From: Dichetophora obliterata
Lineage: Eukaryota > Arthropoda > Insecta > Diptera > Sciomyzidae
Assembly: GCA_963920525.1 (NCBI GenBank)
Contig: OY986438.1
Coordinates: 96,897,671-96,961,670 of the forward strand
Length of the DNA stretch: 64,000 bases
Direction of reading: 5' to 3'
Part shown: positions 46,982 to 56,453 of the stretch, in pieces
Layout of the letters: each line of letters starts with the position of its first letter
Position numbering within the stretch: position 1 is the stretch's first letter
Notes under the pieces: model-generated
What the model was told of the DNA's origin: nothing
Database searches by the model: none
What the model saw: only the letters and a program-made list of their open reading frames with translations
Program-made: the position numbers and the translations under genes

Positions 46982-47637
46982 TTACCCAGCAAAATTTTTG
47001 ATGCCAATGTGACATGCATTTTTAAGGACACTGCTTCCAGAAGATATTCCATGTATCAAACTGTGCTTCTTCTAAGCCTTATAAAGAAGTTCTTTCAAAA
47101 GGCATTCTTATAACTTACTGTCTGGAAGACATTCAAATGGCAAAGTAAAAACATTATATATATATAATATATGTTTTATATATTATCCGTGGGATTTTTT
47201 CAACCCCCAATTACACCAAACAACTTACTACTTCCAACACCAAAATACTTTGGAAATTGGAAAAAAGGATATTTTACGTGTAATTTTTTTAAACCCCCAA
47301 TAAAACCCAAACACTTCTCATTTCCAACAGCAAAATTTCGAGAATGTCGGGAAATGGGATATTTTCCCAGGGATTTTTTTAACCCCCAAACCACAAAAAC
47401 CATTCCATCCATGGAATGCCTTTTTAAAGCTCTTCTGGAAAACACCTACTAGAATCCTTTTATTGAAGGGTTCAAAGAAATCTTCCATTGAAAAAGTTCT
47501 GGAAGCACTAAGGATAAGACTAAGGAAAGCATTTCTACCACTGACATGCATATGTTAAAAGAATGCCGTCTGGGTATGAAAGTAGCAGGAATGGAATTCC
47601 ACTTCAGCTTCTTTTGGAAGCACTTTTTTTGCTGGGT
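46982..47637. mobile_element. MITE with TACCCAGCAAAA ends and 90-bp internal repeats
   Basis: Left end TTACCCAGCAAAATTTTTGA near 46980; right end, inverted, ATACCCAGCAAAAAAAGTGC near 47639. Internal words such as CTTCCAGAAG / TTCTGGAA recur in both halves. 47195-47420 is a tandem repeat with a 90-bp step (AACCCCC at about 47202, 47292 and 47381; CATTTCCAACA, GGATATTTT). The small open frames of this zone come from the repeat. A similar terminus ends at 15166. Confidence 0.55.
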
Positions 47638-48284
47638 ATATATTGTTTAATATATTGCTTTCGTCTAAATATTATACTTATAAAACAAATGTAATTAAAG
47701 GGCAATAGAAGACATATATTAAAGAAAAAAGGATTGAAATTTGTGTACCTTTTTAATTTTGTTTTATACATGTTTTATTTCTTATTATTATATCTTAATA
47801 AAAATATTAGAAGTCATTAAATTAAATAAAAGTATAATTTTATTATAATTTAAATAAATAAATAAATAAATATTAGAGTAGTATTTTTGTGTTAAATTTT
47901 TGGATTTTGATACGTGGATTCTTTTTTTTCAAAAGTGTATACTTTTGGTTACTTTTTTGACCTTTTCATGAATACTTTTTTTAGAATCGTCGCGGCAACA
48001 CTGGTCCCCGCACTTAAACGTCATTGGGCATCTGTGGGAAGAACTAGCCAGCAGAGTTTACACGTGCCCATACAACTTCATAAATGCGTTTCAAGAGGGC
48101 CTATTGCAAGCTTGGACTTTAATACCACCTGAGGTCTGTAGTAATTTAGTTGTTTCAATGCCGAAGCGACTTCAAGCAGTACTCCAAGCCAAAGGATATG
48201 CCACAAAATATTAAAAACTTTTCAATGTTCCTTTTTTTTAATTTTCTTTATTGAATTTTAAATTACGTCCGATTATTTGTTAAG

Positions 48285-48739
48285 TAGCAGACATTAAGTA
48301 TGTTCCTGAAAATGTTTATTTGTTTTAGTAACAAGAGTAGTTGTTTTTTTTTTTGCATAGTGTAATAAAGACTAATCAAAAATAAAATGACACCCATTTT
48401 TTTTTATTGCAGCTGCTTCGTTATAAATTCCACTGTATGTGAGAGAATGCCGATTTCGTTTTGCATAAATCCATTGCTATCGAGTTATAAAAAGGCTGCA
48501 GGTTGTACATAGCCATTATCTAGTGTTTTGCATATATATTCTGCGTGACATAGTATGGATCCAAAATTAAATTACTTTCTTTGCATTCAATGCTTCTAAT
48601 TATCTGATTTCTTATAAGGTGGATGATAAAGTTATCAATCCTACTGATTTTTGCTTTGTTGTACAATTTTTTGTTTGAAATATATTTTTACAAATTACTT
48701 GTATTAGATCTATACATGGCCATGCATGCTATCAGGTTT
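48285..48739. other. Spacer between the two nests
   Basis: No gene recognised. Probably flank between the Tc1 and the 3' end of the jockey LINE. Confidence 0.4.
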
Positions 48740-50257
48740 TTTAACCTAACCATAGGTTAGGATAGGTCGAATTAATGATTTGTATGGCATAATCCTAATT
48801 TTTGGGCTTATGTGTTTTGAATAGAAAAATTTTTTGTACATGAAAAAGGCATTCCTTGCTTTAACTAATTGTAAATTAATGTGATTGTTAAAATATAAAA
48901 ATTTATCTAGGTGAATACCTAAATATTTATCCATTTTTAACCACCATACCGAAATTTTTCCAATTTTATTTTTATGTTATTATATTTTCTTACAGGAGGA
49001 CGAAAAAGAATTGTTTCACATTTGTTAACATTAATTTTCATACTCCAGTCGATAGCATATTTTTCAGTATTATAATAATTTTGTAATTTTTTTATTAATA
49101 TTTTTAATTTTATTATCAGCATGAAAAATAATAATATCGTCTGCAAAGCCAATGATATTATCGATTTTACAATGTAAATCACGTATATATACAGTGATGT
49201 GAAAATAAATAGGGTCACCTGTGTTTTTATATTTAAAGCTTCATGAATTATATACAAGGTGCCCCAGATATAGCATTGATTCCGTCGGTGGGTGATTCCC
49301 CATGATTTTTTGAGTAAAAAAGTGCAAGGATAATGGTCACCCCCTCTCCCCTTTGGGAGCTAGAGAGAAAAGCTGGAAAATATGTGTCATTACATTTTAC
49401 TCCATATTTAATGTATCTTTTATCCAATTTCCAAAGTTTATAACTTGTTTTATCAAATAACAGTTATCATATCTTATAACAGATAAGTTTATCAAATTAA
49501 CATTAAGTTGTTTATAAAACATTTTGCATGAAGTTACATTTAAGAAAATTATGAGCAACTAAATTCTAAAAAAAATTTAATTCTACTTTGATAATAAATA
49601 TCTCAAATATTAAATAAGTTTTTTGAATATTTTTATGATGTCATTTTTTTTTAATGACAAAGTTTTCTATTGACTTGGTTTTTGATCTTGCCATAGTACT
49701 TGAGTACTCAATGCAAACACAATTACTTTTTCATTTTAAATTACCACACGTAAAAAAGTTAGCTTTTAGTGTGGTGCGATTAGAAAGCGGTTTTTGTATC
49801 ATTGGTTTGAAGGTCATCTAGCCTCTTTTGCAAGATGCTTTTGACTTGGAAGATCAGTTAAGAGATAAATAAAATATAGTGTAAGACGTAATGACACATA
49901 TTTTCATGTATTCACTTCCTAGCTTCCGGGGGAGCGGTGAACCTCATCCATACAGTTTTACACTAGCCTAATCACCACGCGAGGGAATAAATTATATATC
50001 TGTAGCTGCATTCCCAAAATGTTAACGATAAGCAATCGCTATCGCTTACCAACAACGTTTGTAGCTTGCAGTAACAAATGTCATATTCCCAACACTATTC
50101 TAAGCTACAACATTTGCTTAGCGTTTCGTCAAAACTGCTACCTACAAATATCGCTTACGTATACTGAAAGTAAGGCAGCACTGGCATTTGACAGTTCTGT
50201 TTTAGCTATGTCATTAGCATTGCTATGACATTTTATTAATAAAGTGCAAAAAACAAA

Positions 50258-52373
50258 ATGCAGCAGCAACAAAATAAAAAAAGATCCGGTCGGGCCACAA
50301 CCGATCAGTATAAAGTAATGTTGGATTTTTTTGTGGCCAACAATGGACTGGCCGAAGGAAAATTCGTGGCGCTGCATGGTCGACAAGAGGCCTTCAACAA
50401 GTGGGCTGAACTGGCTGGTCAACTGAATAGTATCGGAGGAGCTGAGAAGTCTGCGGCACAGTGGCAAGTGGTAAGTACAATATTGCACAAGTTCATTATA
50501 TTTGCTGAAGTGTGTCTGCTTTTCTATTATAGGCATGGCGTGATCTCAAAAGCCGCACCTCAGTGAAAGCGCGAGAAAGAAGGAAGGAAATGGCCAAGAC
50601 TGGCGGTAAGCCCCTTTCCAGTTCTGCCCTCACGGAGTTGGACATGCGGGTGTTGGACATCATTGGGCTGCAATATGTGGAAGGGAGTAACAATTGCGCG
50701 GACAGCATTCCGGAAGAAGAGTTAGCTATGATTGCAAACAATGTAATGATATTTTAACAATGTATTGTTCTTGTAGCACTTACAACTGGCCCTTGAACTA
50801 GGAGAAGAAGATGTGCTGCTGGCAAGTCCAATGGTGCCCACCACTTTCCCTTATGAAGTGGATGAACTTATTGAAGAAGTGGATGTGGTGGATGTGGATG
50901 TGGAGGTGGTGGAGACGGCCGAAAAGAAGAAGATCCAAGGCAGAAATGTGCGGCCGAAAAAGCGCAGCGTTTTGGATTCCGCCAGGGAGCAGTTTGCAGC
51001 AATTGCAAAGCAGCAAGCGAATGCTATAATGGTGAGTGCAATAGGGTGTATCGAAAAATTTAGATCGCTTAAAGCAAAAGTAAATACAAATGTTAAAAAA
51101 AAATATTTTTTATATTTAAAAGAAAAAATACTTAGCATGAAATTTAACAATTTTGTTCATAACTCCCTTATGGTAATTATTTATTTAAAACACTTCTTAA
51201 CAACAATTGTTAAATCAATTGAGAGCCATAGCATACTAAGAAAATCAAAATGTTAGTATACAATTTTTGTAAATGCTGAGGTGGAGCGTTTTAACGAAAT
51301 AATAAAATTCATTCTAGTAATAAAAATGCCTCATTTTTAAAAATACTTATATTTGCGTAGTAATTAAATAGCACTATATTAGGTAAAAACAATGTCAACA
51401 ATGCACCCAAAGTATTTCAAATATAATCAAAAATATGTACTGACGTTACATTACAAAAAATGGAAGTGATTTTTGACTTGGATTACAAAATTTAAAAAAC
51501 TCTGAATTGGTCAAGACTTTTTGTATACCACTTTTTTTAGAAGGGTTTGAAATAACATAAATTTATTTTCCAAGTGATTAAATTTAAAATAAAAACCTTC
51601 TGGTTTTTTATTAATCTTTTTGATCTGGCGTTACGTTACTTAAATTGCATTTGTGAAACAGTAGAGACGATTTGATCATCATGGTAAATGAGTTTATGTA
51701 TGAATTGCTAAAATTAATAAAACGAAAATGTTTCTCTTTGATAATAAATATAATGAAATAATAATAATAATCTGTGCTATCTCGAGTGTACTTTTAGATT
51801 CGAATATTGTTATCTTTGGATACTGTTGGTAAAAGTTAAGAAATCGTGTTAAACAAAATGTAGTTAGTTTTAGTCTATATTTACTTTTGCTTTACGACAA
51901 ATCTAGTTTTTCTTTCAAAAATCTAAGCATTTTAATATCGTTATTTTTTTACCTTTTTTTTTAAAACAACTTTGTCCTTGCGGGAGGGAAGGACATCCTT
52001 TTTTTTCCTAAATTTTTTTGGGAGATCTTGACCACCTTATGCAACTCTTGAGACTTCTCAGAATATGATATTCGAAAAAATCAACTCTTGAGACCTCTTA
52101 GAATATGATATTCGAAAAAAATTGTAATTCGATACGCCTTAGAGTACAATGCTTTCTGTTGTTTGATATATTCTAATATTTTTTTTATTCCTTTAGATAC
52201 AAGCTGAAGCAGCAAAGCAGCAAGTTGAAACTGCGAAGCAACAAGCTGAAGCAACGGAGCAGCAAAATGAAGTTGCGAAGCAACAAGCTGATGCAGTGGT
52301 GCTCCTAGCAGTGGCAGTTGACAGCATAGCTTCTGTCATGGAGCAGATCTTTGGTTTGCAGACCAGTGATTAA
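50258..52373 (+). CDS. Harbinger Myb/SANT-like DNA-binding protein, 284 aa
   Basis: Four exons, all joints in phase 0: 50258-50470, 50533-50742, 50777-51031, 52197-52373 (stop TAA). Residues about 9-80 form a Myb/SANT-like domain of the zeste-type class (TTDQYKVMLDFFVANNGLAE, FNKWAEL, SAAQWQVAWRDLKSR with spaced Trp). Residues 140-190 are acidic and are followed by a basic KKKIQGRNVRPKKR stretch, a likely nuclear signal. The end is a helical coiled-coil-like run of A-K/E-QQ repeats and a hydrophobic tail. In PIF/Harbinger elements this partner binds DNA and helps import and recruit the transposase. Intron 1 (62 bp) and intron 3 (1165 bp) are normal; intron 2 (50743-50776, GTAATG...TTGTAG) is only 34 bp, below usual insect minima, and reading through it gives a stop. 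Confidence 0.85.
52041..52120. repeat. 40-bp tandem duplication inside intron 3
   Basis: CAACTCTTGAGACTTCTCAG at 52042 and CAACTCTTGAGACCTCTTAG at 52082, each followed by AATATGATATTCGAAAAAA: two units, period exactly 40 bp, three or so differences. Confidence 0.85.
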
Positions 52374-52754
52374 CATTAATTTTGTTGTTCTTTTTCTTTT
52401 TTATTTATTTATATTTTTATGTGCCAAAGATGCCTTTATATACCAATGAAGTACAAATTTTTTATTTATTTTTATGTACAAATTTTAATTATAAAAACAA
52501 TGAATTTTTTTACGATCTCTTTTATTTCTTTAAATATATTAATTTGATTTTGGAAAAATATCTTTCAGGTTTTGGATATATTTGTATTTTATAATTTTTA
52601 AATAAAGTTCCAGTTTTCTTGAAATTAAACAAATTAAATTGTTGTATTTTTTATTTATTTAAAATATAAATTTACTTAAATGAATTAATTTAAAAGGGTG
52701 AAATTTACCACCAAGTCACAGACTGCAAAAATAAATCACTTCCATAAATACAAA

Positions 52755-54019
52755 TTAAGTAAATTTTTCGGCAATCAAACGGTCTTGACAGCGTTTCGCA
52801 ATTGATGAACGTACACCATTTCCCTCTTCAATTTCTGCAGTTGCCAAATCGACACTGGGCGATAGCTCCGCCGCTATTTCAGCTCCACTTATAGACGAGA
52901 GGCTTAAGTTGTGCAGAACTGCACAAGCGTTTACAATTTTGCCAGCAAAACCGGGCTCGTACATCAGTACTCTTTGCCTAGAAAGGCACCGCCACTTACT
53001 TTTCATTACACCGAACAACCTCTCTACACAATTTCGACCTTTGCATAAAGCCTCATTGTACCGATATTTCGGAGTACCTTCTATCTGATTTGGAAGTGGT
53101 GTCATTAGCCACGGTTCCAGTGGGTAACCAGAGTCACCTGCAAGCAAAAAGTTATAAATAAAATCGACAAAATTCACATTTTAAAGACGCACCAATTAAA
53201 AACGTGCGTCGGTCACCGCGTTCATATGCTCTCTGCATAACCTGTCGAGCAGAACAAGCGTTCCATATGTATGCATCATGACGTGCTCCAGGATACCTTG
53301 CATTGACATTCATAATCCTCAGATTGGGATCGCAAATCTTAAGTAAAAACAGTATAATAATAAATTTCTCAATTCAATATAAAACTGTCTAGTTACCATT
53401 TGAATATTAATAGAATGATAACCATGATGGTTAACGTACGCTTCCTCGTGCTGTTGTGGCCCAACGATGGCTACATGAGAGCAGTCAATCGCTCCAATGG
53501 CGCCGTCGAAAGGCTCACGAGCTGTCCTAAACACCGTGAGCGCTGCCTGTCGCTCAATCTGTGTCATCGGGAAACGCACATTTAATCTAAAAATTTGTTC
53601 GTTTATGGCGTCTGTAACCCTATGAATAGAGCGACTGACAGATGACTGGCTCATCGTGATGCCCGCCTGCCGTCCTACTGGCCGCTGGTAGCACTCAGTT
53701 GCGTAGAATCGTATCGCTGCAAAAATCTAGTTAAAGGATTTGTGGATAAAAACAATTGCAAGATTTTACTGCTTTTGCTTCTCACCTGATTTTCCGCCGA
53801 CAAAGCGGATATTGTTCTCCGTTCTAAAGAGCTTCCTATAGACTCTATGAGATTATGAGCTGTCTCAGGCGTCAAACGGTATAGCTGCATAAAAGTGGAT
53901 TGATCTAAATCAAAAGGGCTGTCCACTTGGCGAAGAGCAGCCCACTCCGCTGCGCTTTCTCGCATGTTAATTTCGCTATAAACAACAGCTGCATCCATGG
54001 CTAAATATGGGAATGCCAT
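52755..54019 (-). CDS. Harbinger DDE transposase (HARBI1-like nuclease), 363 aa
   Basis: Four exons on the minus strand: 54019-53786, 53726-53397, 53337-53193, 53137-52755. Introns of 59, 59 and 55 bp have GT..AG ends (phases 0, 0, 1); the first acceptor is AACTAG at 53727, chosen because it gives SAENQ-IFAAIRFYATECYQ. Catalytic motifs: GAIDCSHVAI (first Asp), LIGDSGYPL (second Asp, across intron 3) and GRNCVERLFGVMKSKWRCL (Glu), plus HDAYIWN. The N-terminal half (residues 30-130) carries the helical region with MSQSSVSRSIHRV. It cuts and joins DNA at 3-bp targets, working with the Myb-like partner encoded tail to tail. Length matches the family (about 350 aa) and no defect is visible. It acts in the nucleus. 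Confidence 0.93.
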
Positions 54020-55658
54020 TTTAAATTTTTTTTCTTGTTTTACTTAAGCACCACAATTCTTATAACAAAAACTTATGAAATATTTTAAGTTAGGCTCATT
54101 TAATATATTAACGATGTTATTGTTTTAGTTGTCGACGCCTAAAAATACGTAGTTAAGCTAACATCAATTATCGCTGAAGAAATGTCAAAGTAAACGATAT
54201 AAATAGCTAAGGTTTGGTTTGGGAATACGAGTTAGCGAAAGTTGTAGGTAAGGACAGTTAACGATAACGAAAATCGTAGTTAACATGTTTGGGAATGCAG
54301 CTACTGGGGCACCTTGTATATAATTCATGCAGCTTTGAATATAATAATACAGGTGTCCCTATTTATTTTCACATCACTGTATATATTAAAAAGAATTGCA
54401 GAATTCACTGTGCCTTGTTGTAAGCTATTCACAATAGTAAATTTTAAAGAACTATTTTGATTTTTATTGTTAACAAAAGGATTTATTATTTAACATATTA
54501 TGAATAAGTATAATTAGATTAAAAGGTGCTTTGTATTTTAAAAGTTTGCACATTAAACCAGGAGTCCAAATGCTATCGAAAGCTTTTTCAAAATCAACCA
54601 GGCAAGCACAAGTACATAAGTCTTTATTTAAATTCCAATTAATATTGGAGACGAACATATAAACTAATGCAGTTTATATGTTCTTCTCCAATATTGTTGA
54701 ATGCTTGTATTTAAATCCGAATTGTTTATTATTGAATGAGTTTTTCCTTTCGCAGAATTTCATTAAAGTGTTATTTATACAAACTTCAAAAACTTTACTT
54801 ATGTTGGGTAAAAGACTAATTGCACGAAGATTTCTTGGATCAGATGTATCTTTATCTTTTTTTTTGCTAAAACCATAACTTTCGCCACTTCCCAAGCACA
54901 GGGAAAATATGAATTATTAAGCATGTTATTAAAAAGAGTACAGTAATTTCTTTCTTTGCCTCTGGAATGTTCTTAAAAATAATGTTAGGAATATGATCTA
55001 TGCCAGTAGAAATTTTTCTTCTTAATTTCCTAAAAATAAACAAAATTGAATCTTGTGTAGCAAACAAATCTTCCGCTGCTTCATCTAGTTCATTAGCTTT
55101 TTTATTTTCGTTGAATATAGTGGCAGTTGATTTATTAGCCTCGTGCTTAATTTTCTTATTTTAAAACTTAGAGAAGTAGTTTTCAACCTCACAGTGTAAA
55201 CTTTTTTCAGGATCAATCTCTTTGAGAGAATTAATGGATTCTAGGAATGCCCCAATTACATTCAATATCTGATCTTCATTTTATACTAAAATATATACTT
55301 GTAATTTCGATCTTTTTCTAATTCATCTGGATTTATTCCCACATTTTGAAATAAGCAATTTGCTTTCTGAGGAACTTTTATAATATTCAAGTCCAAAGAT
55401 TGTGTAGATTTAATTTTTTTTTAGCTTCGCTGAACGTGTTTTCAGAATTAGAGCGCTCAATGCTAGTAAGCTTTTTGTCGAGATAATCATTTACCGCTAA
55501 GACAAAGTTGTCGTTAATTAGTTTTTTAACTAATTTGAGTTTAATTTTGTGTAAATAAAAATCTATGGGTGTTAAACAGCGCTCTTAGCTGTTATGTTTT
55601 TTTATTACATTCATAATTTTACTTTTTTCTTGATGTTACTTTTTTATGGTTGCGTTAA

Positions 55659-56177
55659 CTTGTACCTTCCCAGTGTCACCTGTAGGTGACAGAGGTTGAA
55701 GAGTTTATTTATCCTTTAAAACAAAAAAAATGAGAAAAATTTACTACTACTATAAAGTAAACACACGGTAGTATTTATATTTTTTTGCAACCCTGATACA
55801 TACATCATCTGTCAAATTATTCATTTGTCTCAAACAGTTTTGAAATTTTCGTGCGTCGAAGTGGTTTTGAAACTTTTTTTTGTTATAAAAATGCCAAAAG
55901 GGTAAGTACTGTAATACTTGTTTTTGCAAATTGTTGTTATTGAATGTAACTTGTAATAGAAATGTACTTGTAATAGAAATAAGTCGTATTATTCTTATTA
56001 CCATATTAAGTTATAAGAATAAATTACGCCCAGTGTCACCTGTAGGTGACACCCCTTCACAAAAAAAAATAAGGGATGTACATTTTTTTTCTTATTTTTC
56101 ATGTTTTAAATATACACGTCAATTAACACCAAAAAAATAATATTCTGCCATCAGACAGAAGCATGGGAATTGACGGG
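55659..56177. mobile_element. piggyBac-like MITE with GTGTCACC hairpins
   Basis: TTAA occurs at 55655-55658 and 56178-56181. Ends: CTTGTACCTTCCCAGTGTCA on the left, CCCGTCAATTCCCATG inverted on the right; TTCCCA at equal spacing. The near-palindrome GTGTCACCTGTAGGTGACA lies just inside the left end (55674) and again at 56033. An ATGCCAAAAGG followed by GTAAGT (55891-55907) looks like the first exon and donor of a lost transposase gene. Joining the flanks at TTAA restores the LINE reading KFINATIKK, which confirms the limits. Confidence 0.78.
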
Positions 56178-56453
56178 TTAATAAACTTTTCAGTTGAATC
56201 GCTACTTGCAAATCTTGGAATGAATTTTTCTATTGAATTAGTTATGACTTTATTAAGCTGAAGTAAATAAAAATCTATTTCAGAATTTGTGAGATTTCTA
56301 TTGTTTGGAATATTTTCATTGTTTTGAAGTTAATACATTGCTTTTACATTTTTTCCATTAAGTTTCTTTAAAATTTAGTCCCGAAACAGTTTGTTCTTTA
56401 AAAAATATTTACATTTTTCATTGCTGTTTTCCTTATTTGATACAACCCAATCA

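Larger units (their letters stand above)
43321..48003. mobile_element. hAT-like element carrying an RTE insertion
   Basis: Ends CAGTGTTGTCG (43321) and CAGTGTTGCCG (inverted from 48003) are typical hAT termini. Flanking octamers GTACCCGG (43313-43320) and GTCCCCGC (48004-48011) agree at 6 of 8 positions; the second copy is in frame with the interrupted Tc1 protein (SPHLN). Subterminal zones repeat TTGGATACTTTTTT on the left and GTATACTTTTGG / GAATACTTTTTTT on the right. No hAT transposase remains. Without the RTE (44095-46878) it is about 1.9 kb; it also holds a small MITE (46982-47637). Confidence 0.78.
41654..48214 (+). pseudogene. Tc1 transposase in three pieces, inactive
   Basis: Piece 1 (41654-41796): MAPRGKQATFKVRQLIVKLN, the first HTH, with an in-frame TAA near 41728, then IIKRY. 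Piece 2 (42887-43320): EEFRLSYKS, LNEREERGLF, a frameshift, CVNTIRNCLHSHNFYGRIAR, then a deletion of roughly 90-100 residues that removes the first catalytic Asp; coding resumes at MVRGYISSAGVGNLHF and reaches NDPKHTSGVAKLW and TPPQ. Piece 3 (48012-48214): HLNVIGHLWEELASRV...MPKRLQAVLQAKGYATKY, ending at a natural stop. The third catalytic Glu position (usually PIEHLWE) reads VIGHLWE, i.e. Gly. Several independent defects, so an old copy. Confidence 0.85.
41503..48284 (+). mobile_element. Tc1-family transposon carrying two insertions
   Basis: An inverted pair TTAACAAATAATCGGAC (about 41502-41518) and GTCCGATTATTTGTTAA (48268-48284) brackets the parts of one Tc1 transposase gene; these may be inner binding sites rather than the true ends. 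Removing 41797-42882 with one ACCG, and 43321-48003 with one 8-bp copy, restores continuous transposase coding across both joints. The residual element is about 1.0 kb, short for Tc1 because part of the gene is also deleted. Confidence 0.75.
50003..54303. mobile_element. PIF/Harbinger transposon, apparently complete, 4301 bp
   Basis: The first 17 bp (TAGCTGCATTCCCAAAA) nearly repeat inverted at 54303 (TAGCTGCATTCCCAAAC), with further shared TGTTAAC words. CTG precedes (50000-50002) and follows (54304-54306); joining the flanks there restores an inverted arm of the host MITE, so CTG is a true 3-bp target duplication, the length normal for Harbinger. Inside are two convergent genes: Myb/SANT-like protein (50258-52373, plus) and DDE transposase (54019-52755, minus), each followed by AATAAA (52601-52606 plus; 52650-52655 minus). 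No inactivating stop in either after splicing. It is the youngest layer of its nest. Confidence 0.93.
49192..54379. mobile_element. Long-TIR Tc1-like MITE with a Harbinger inside
   Basis: Ends CAGTGATGTGAAAATAAATA at 49192 and inverted from 54379, with TA outside (49190-49191, 54380-54381). The outer 80 bp of both arms agree closely (GGTGCCCCAG, CATGAATTATATACAAGG). After removal of the Harbinger (50003-54303) and one CTG the right arm continues inward and matches the left arm to about 49400 (CAGATATA, ATTCC, GGTTCACC / GGTCACC, GAAAATATGTGTCATTAC). Intact length was about 885 bp with arms near 200 bp and no coding region. It lies inside the RT domain of the jockey LINE. Confidence 0.88.
48740..55654 (-). 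pseudogene. Jockey-clade reverse transcriptase, interrupted
   Basis: From the 5' side: HQEKSKIMNVIKKHN (55640), a NKKANELDEAAEDLFATQD segment, ISTGIDHIPNIIFKNIPEA (54990), NLRAISLLPNISKVFEVCIN and FNNKQFGFKYKHST (54700-54840, fingers), CLVDFEKAFDSIW (first catalytic Asp, 54590), and SLQQGTVNSAILFNIY (54390). The 5.2-kb Tc1-like insert follows. Coding resumes at 49189 with IIGFADDIIIFHADNK (FADD active site) and INVNKCETILFRPP, and ends near 48746 with MPYKSLIRPILTYG. Small frameshifts occur at 54470-54670, 54870 and 48935. The C-terminal part after the thumb was not traced. Confidence 0.82.

Noticed and set aside
47171..47452. 93-aa plus-strand protein with repeated FF.PP motifs
   Set aside because: By-product of the 90-bp tandem DNA repeat; the period is a multiple of three.
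50811..51256. Alternative frames over exon 3 of the Harbinger Myb-like gene
   Set aside because: The in-phase four-exon model explains the region and ends at matching splice sites; the longer frames run into intron 3.
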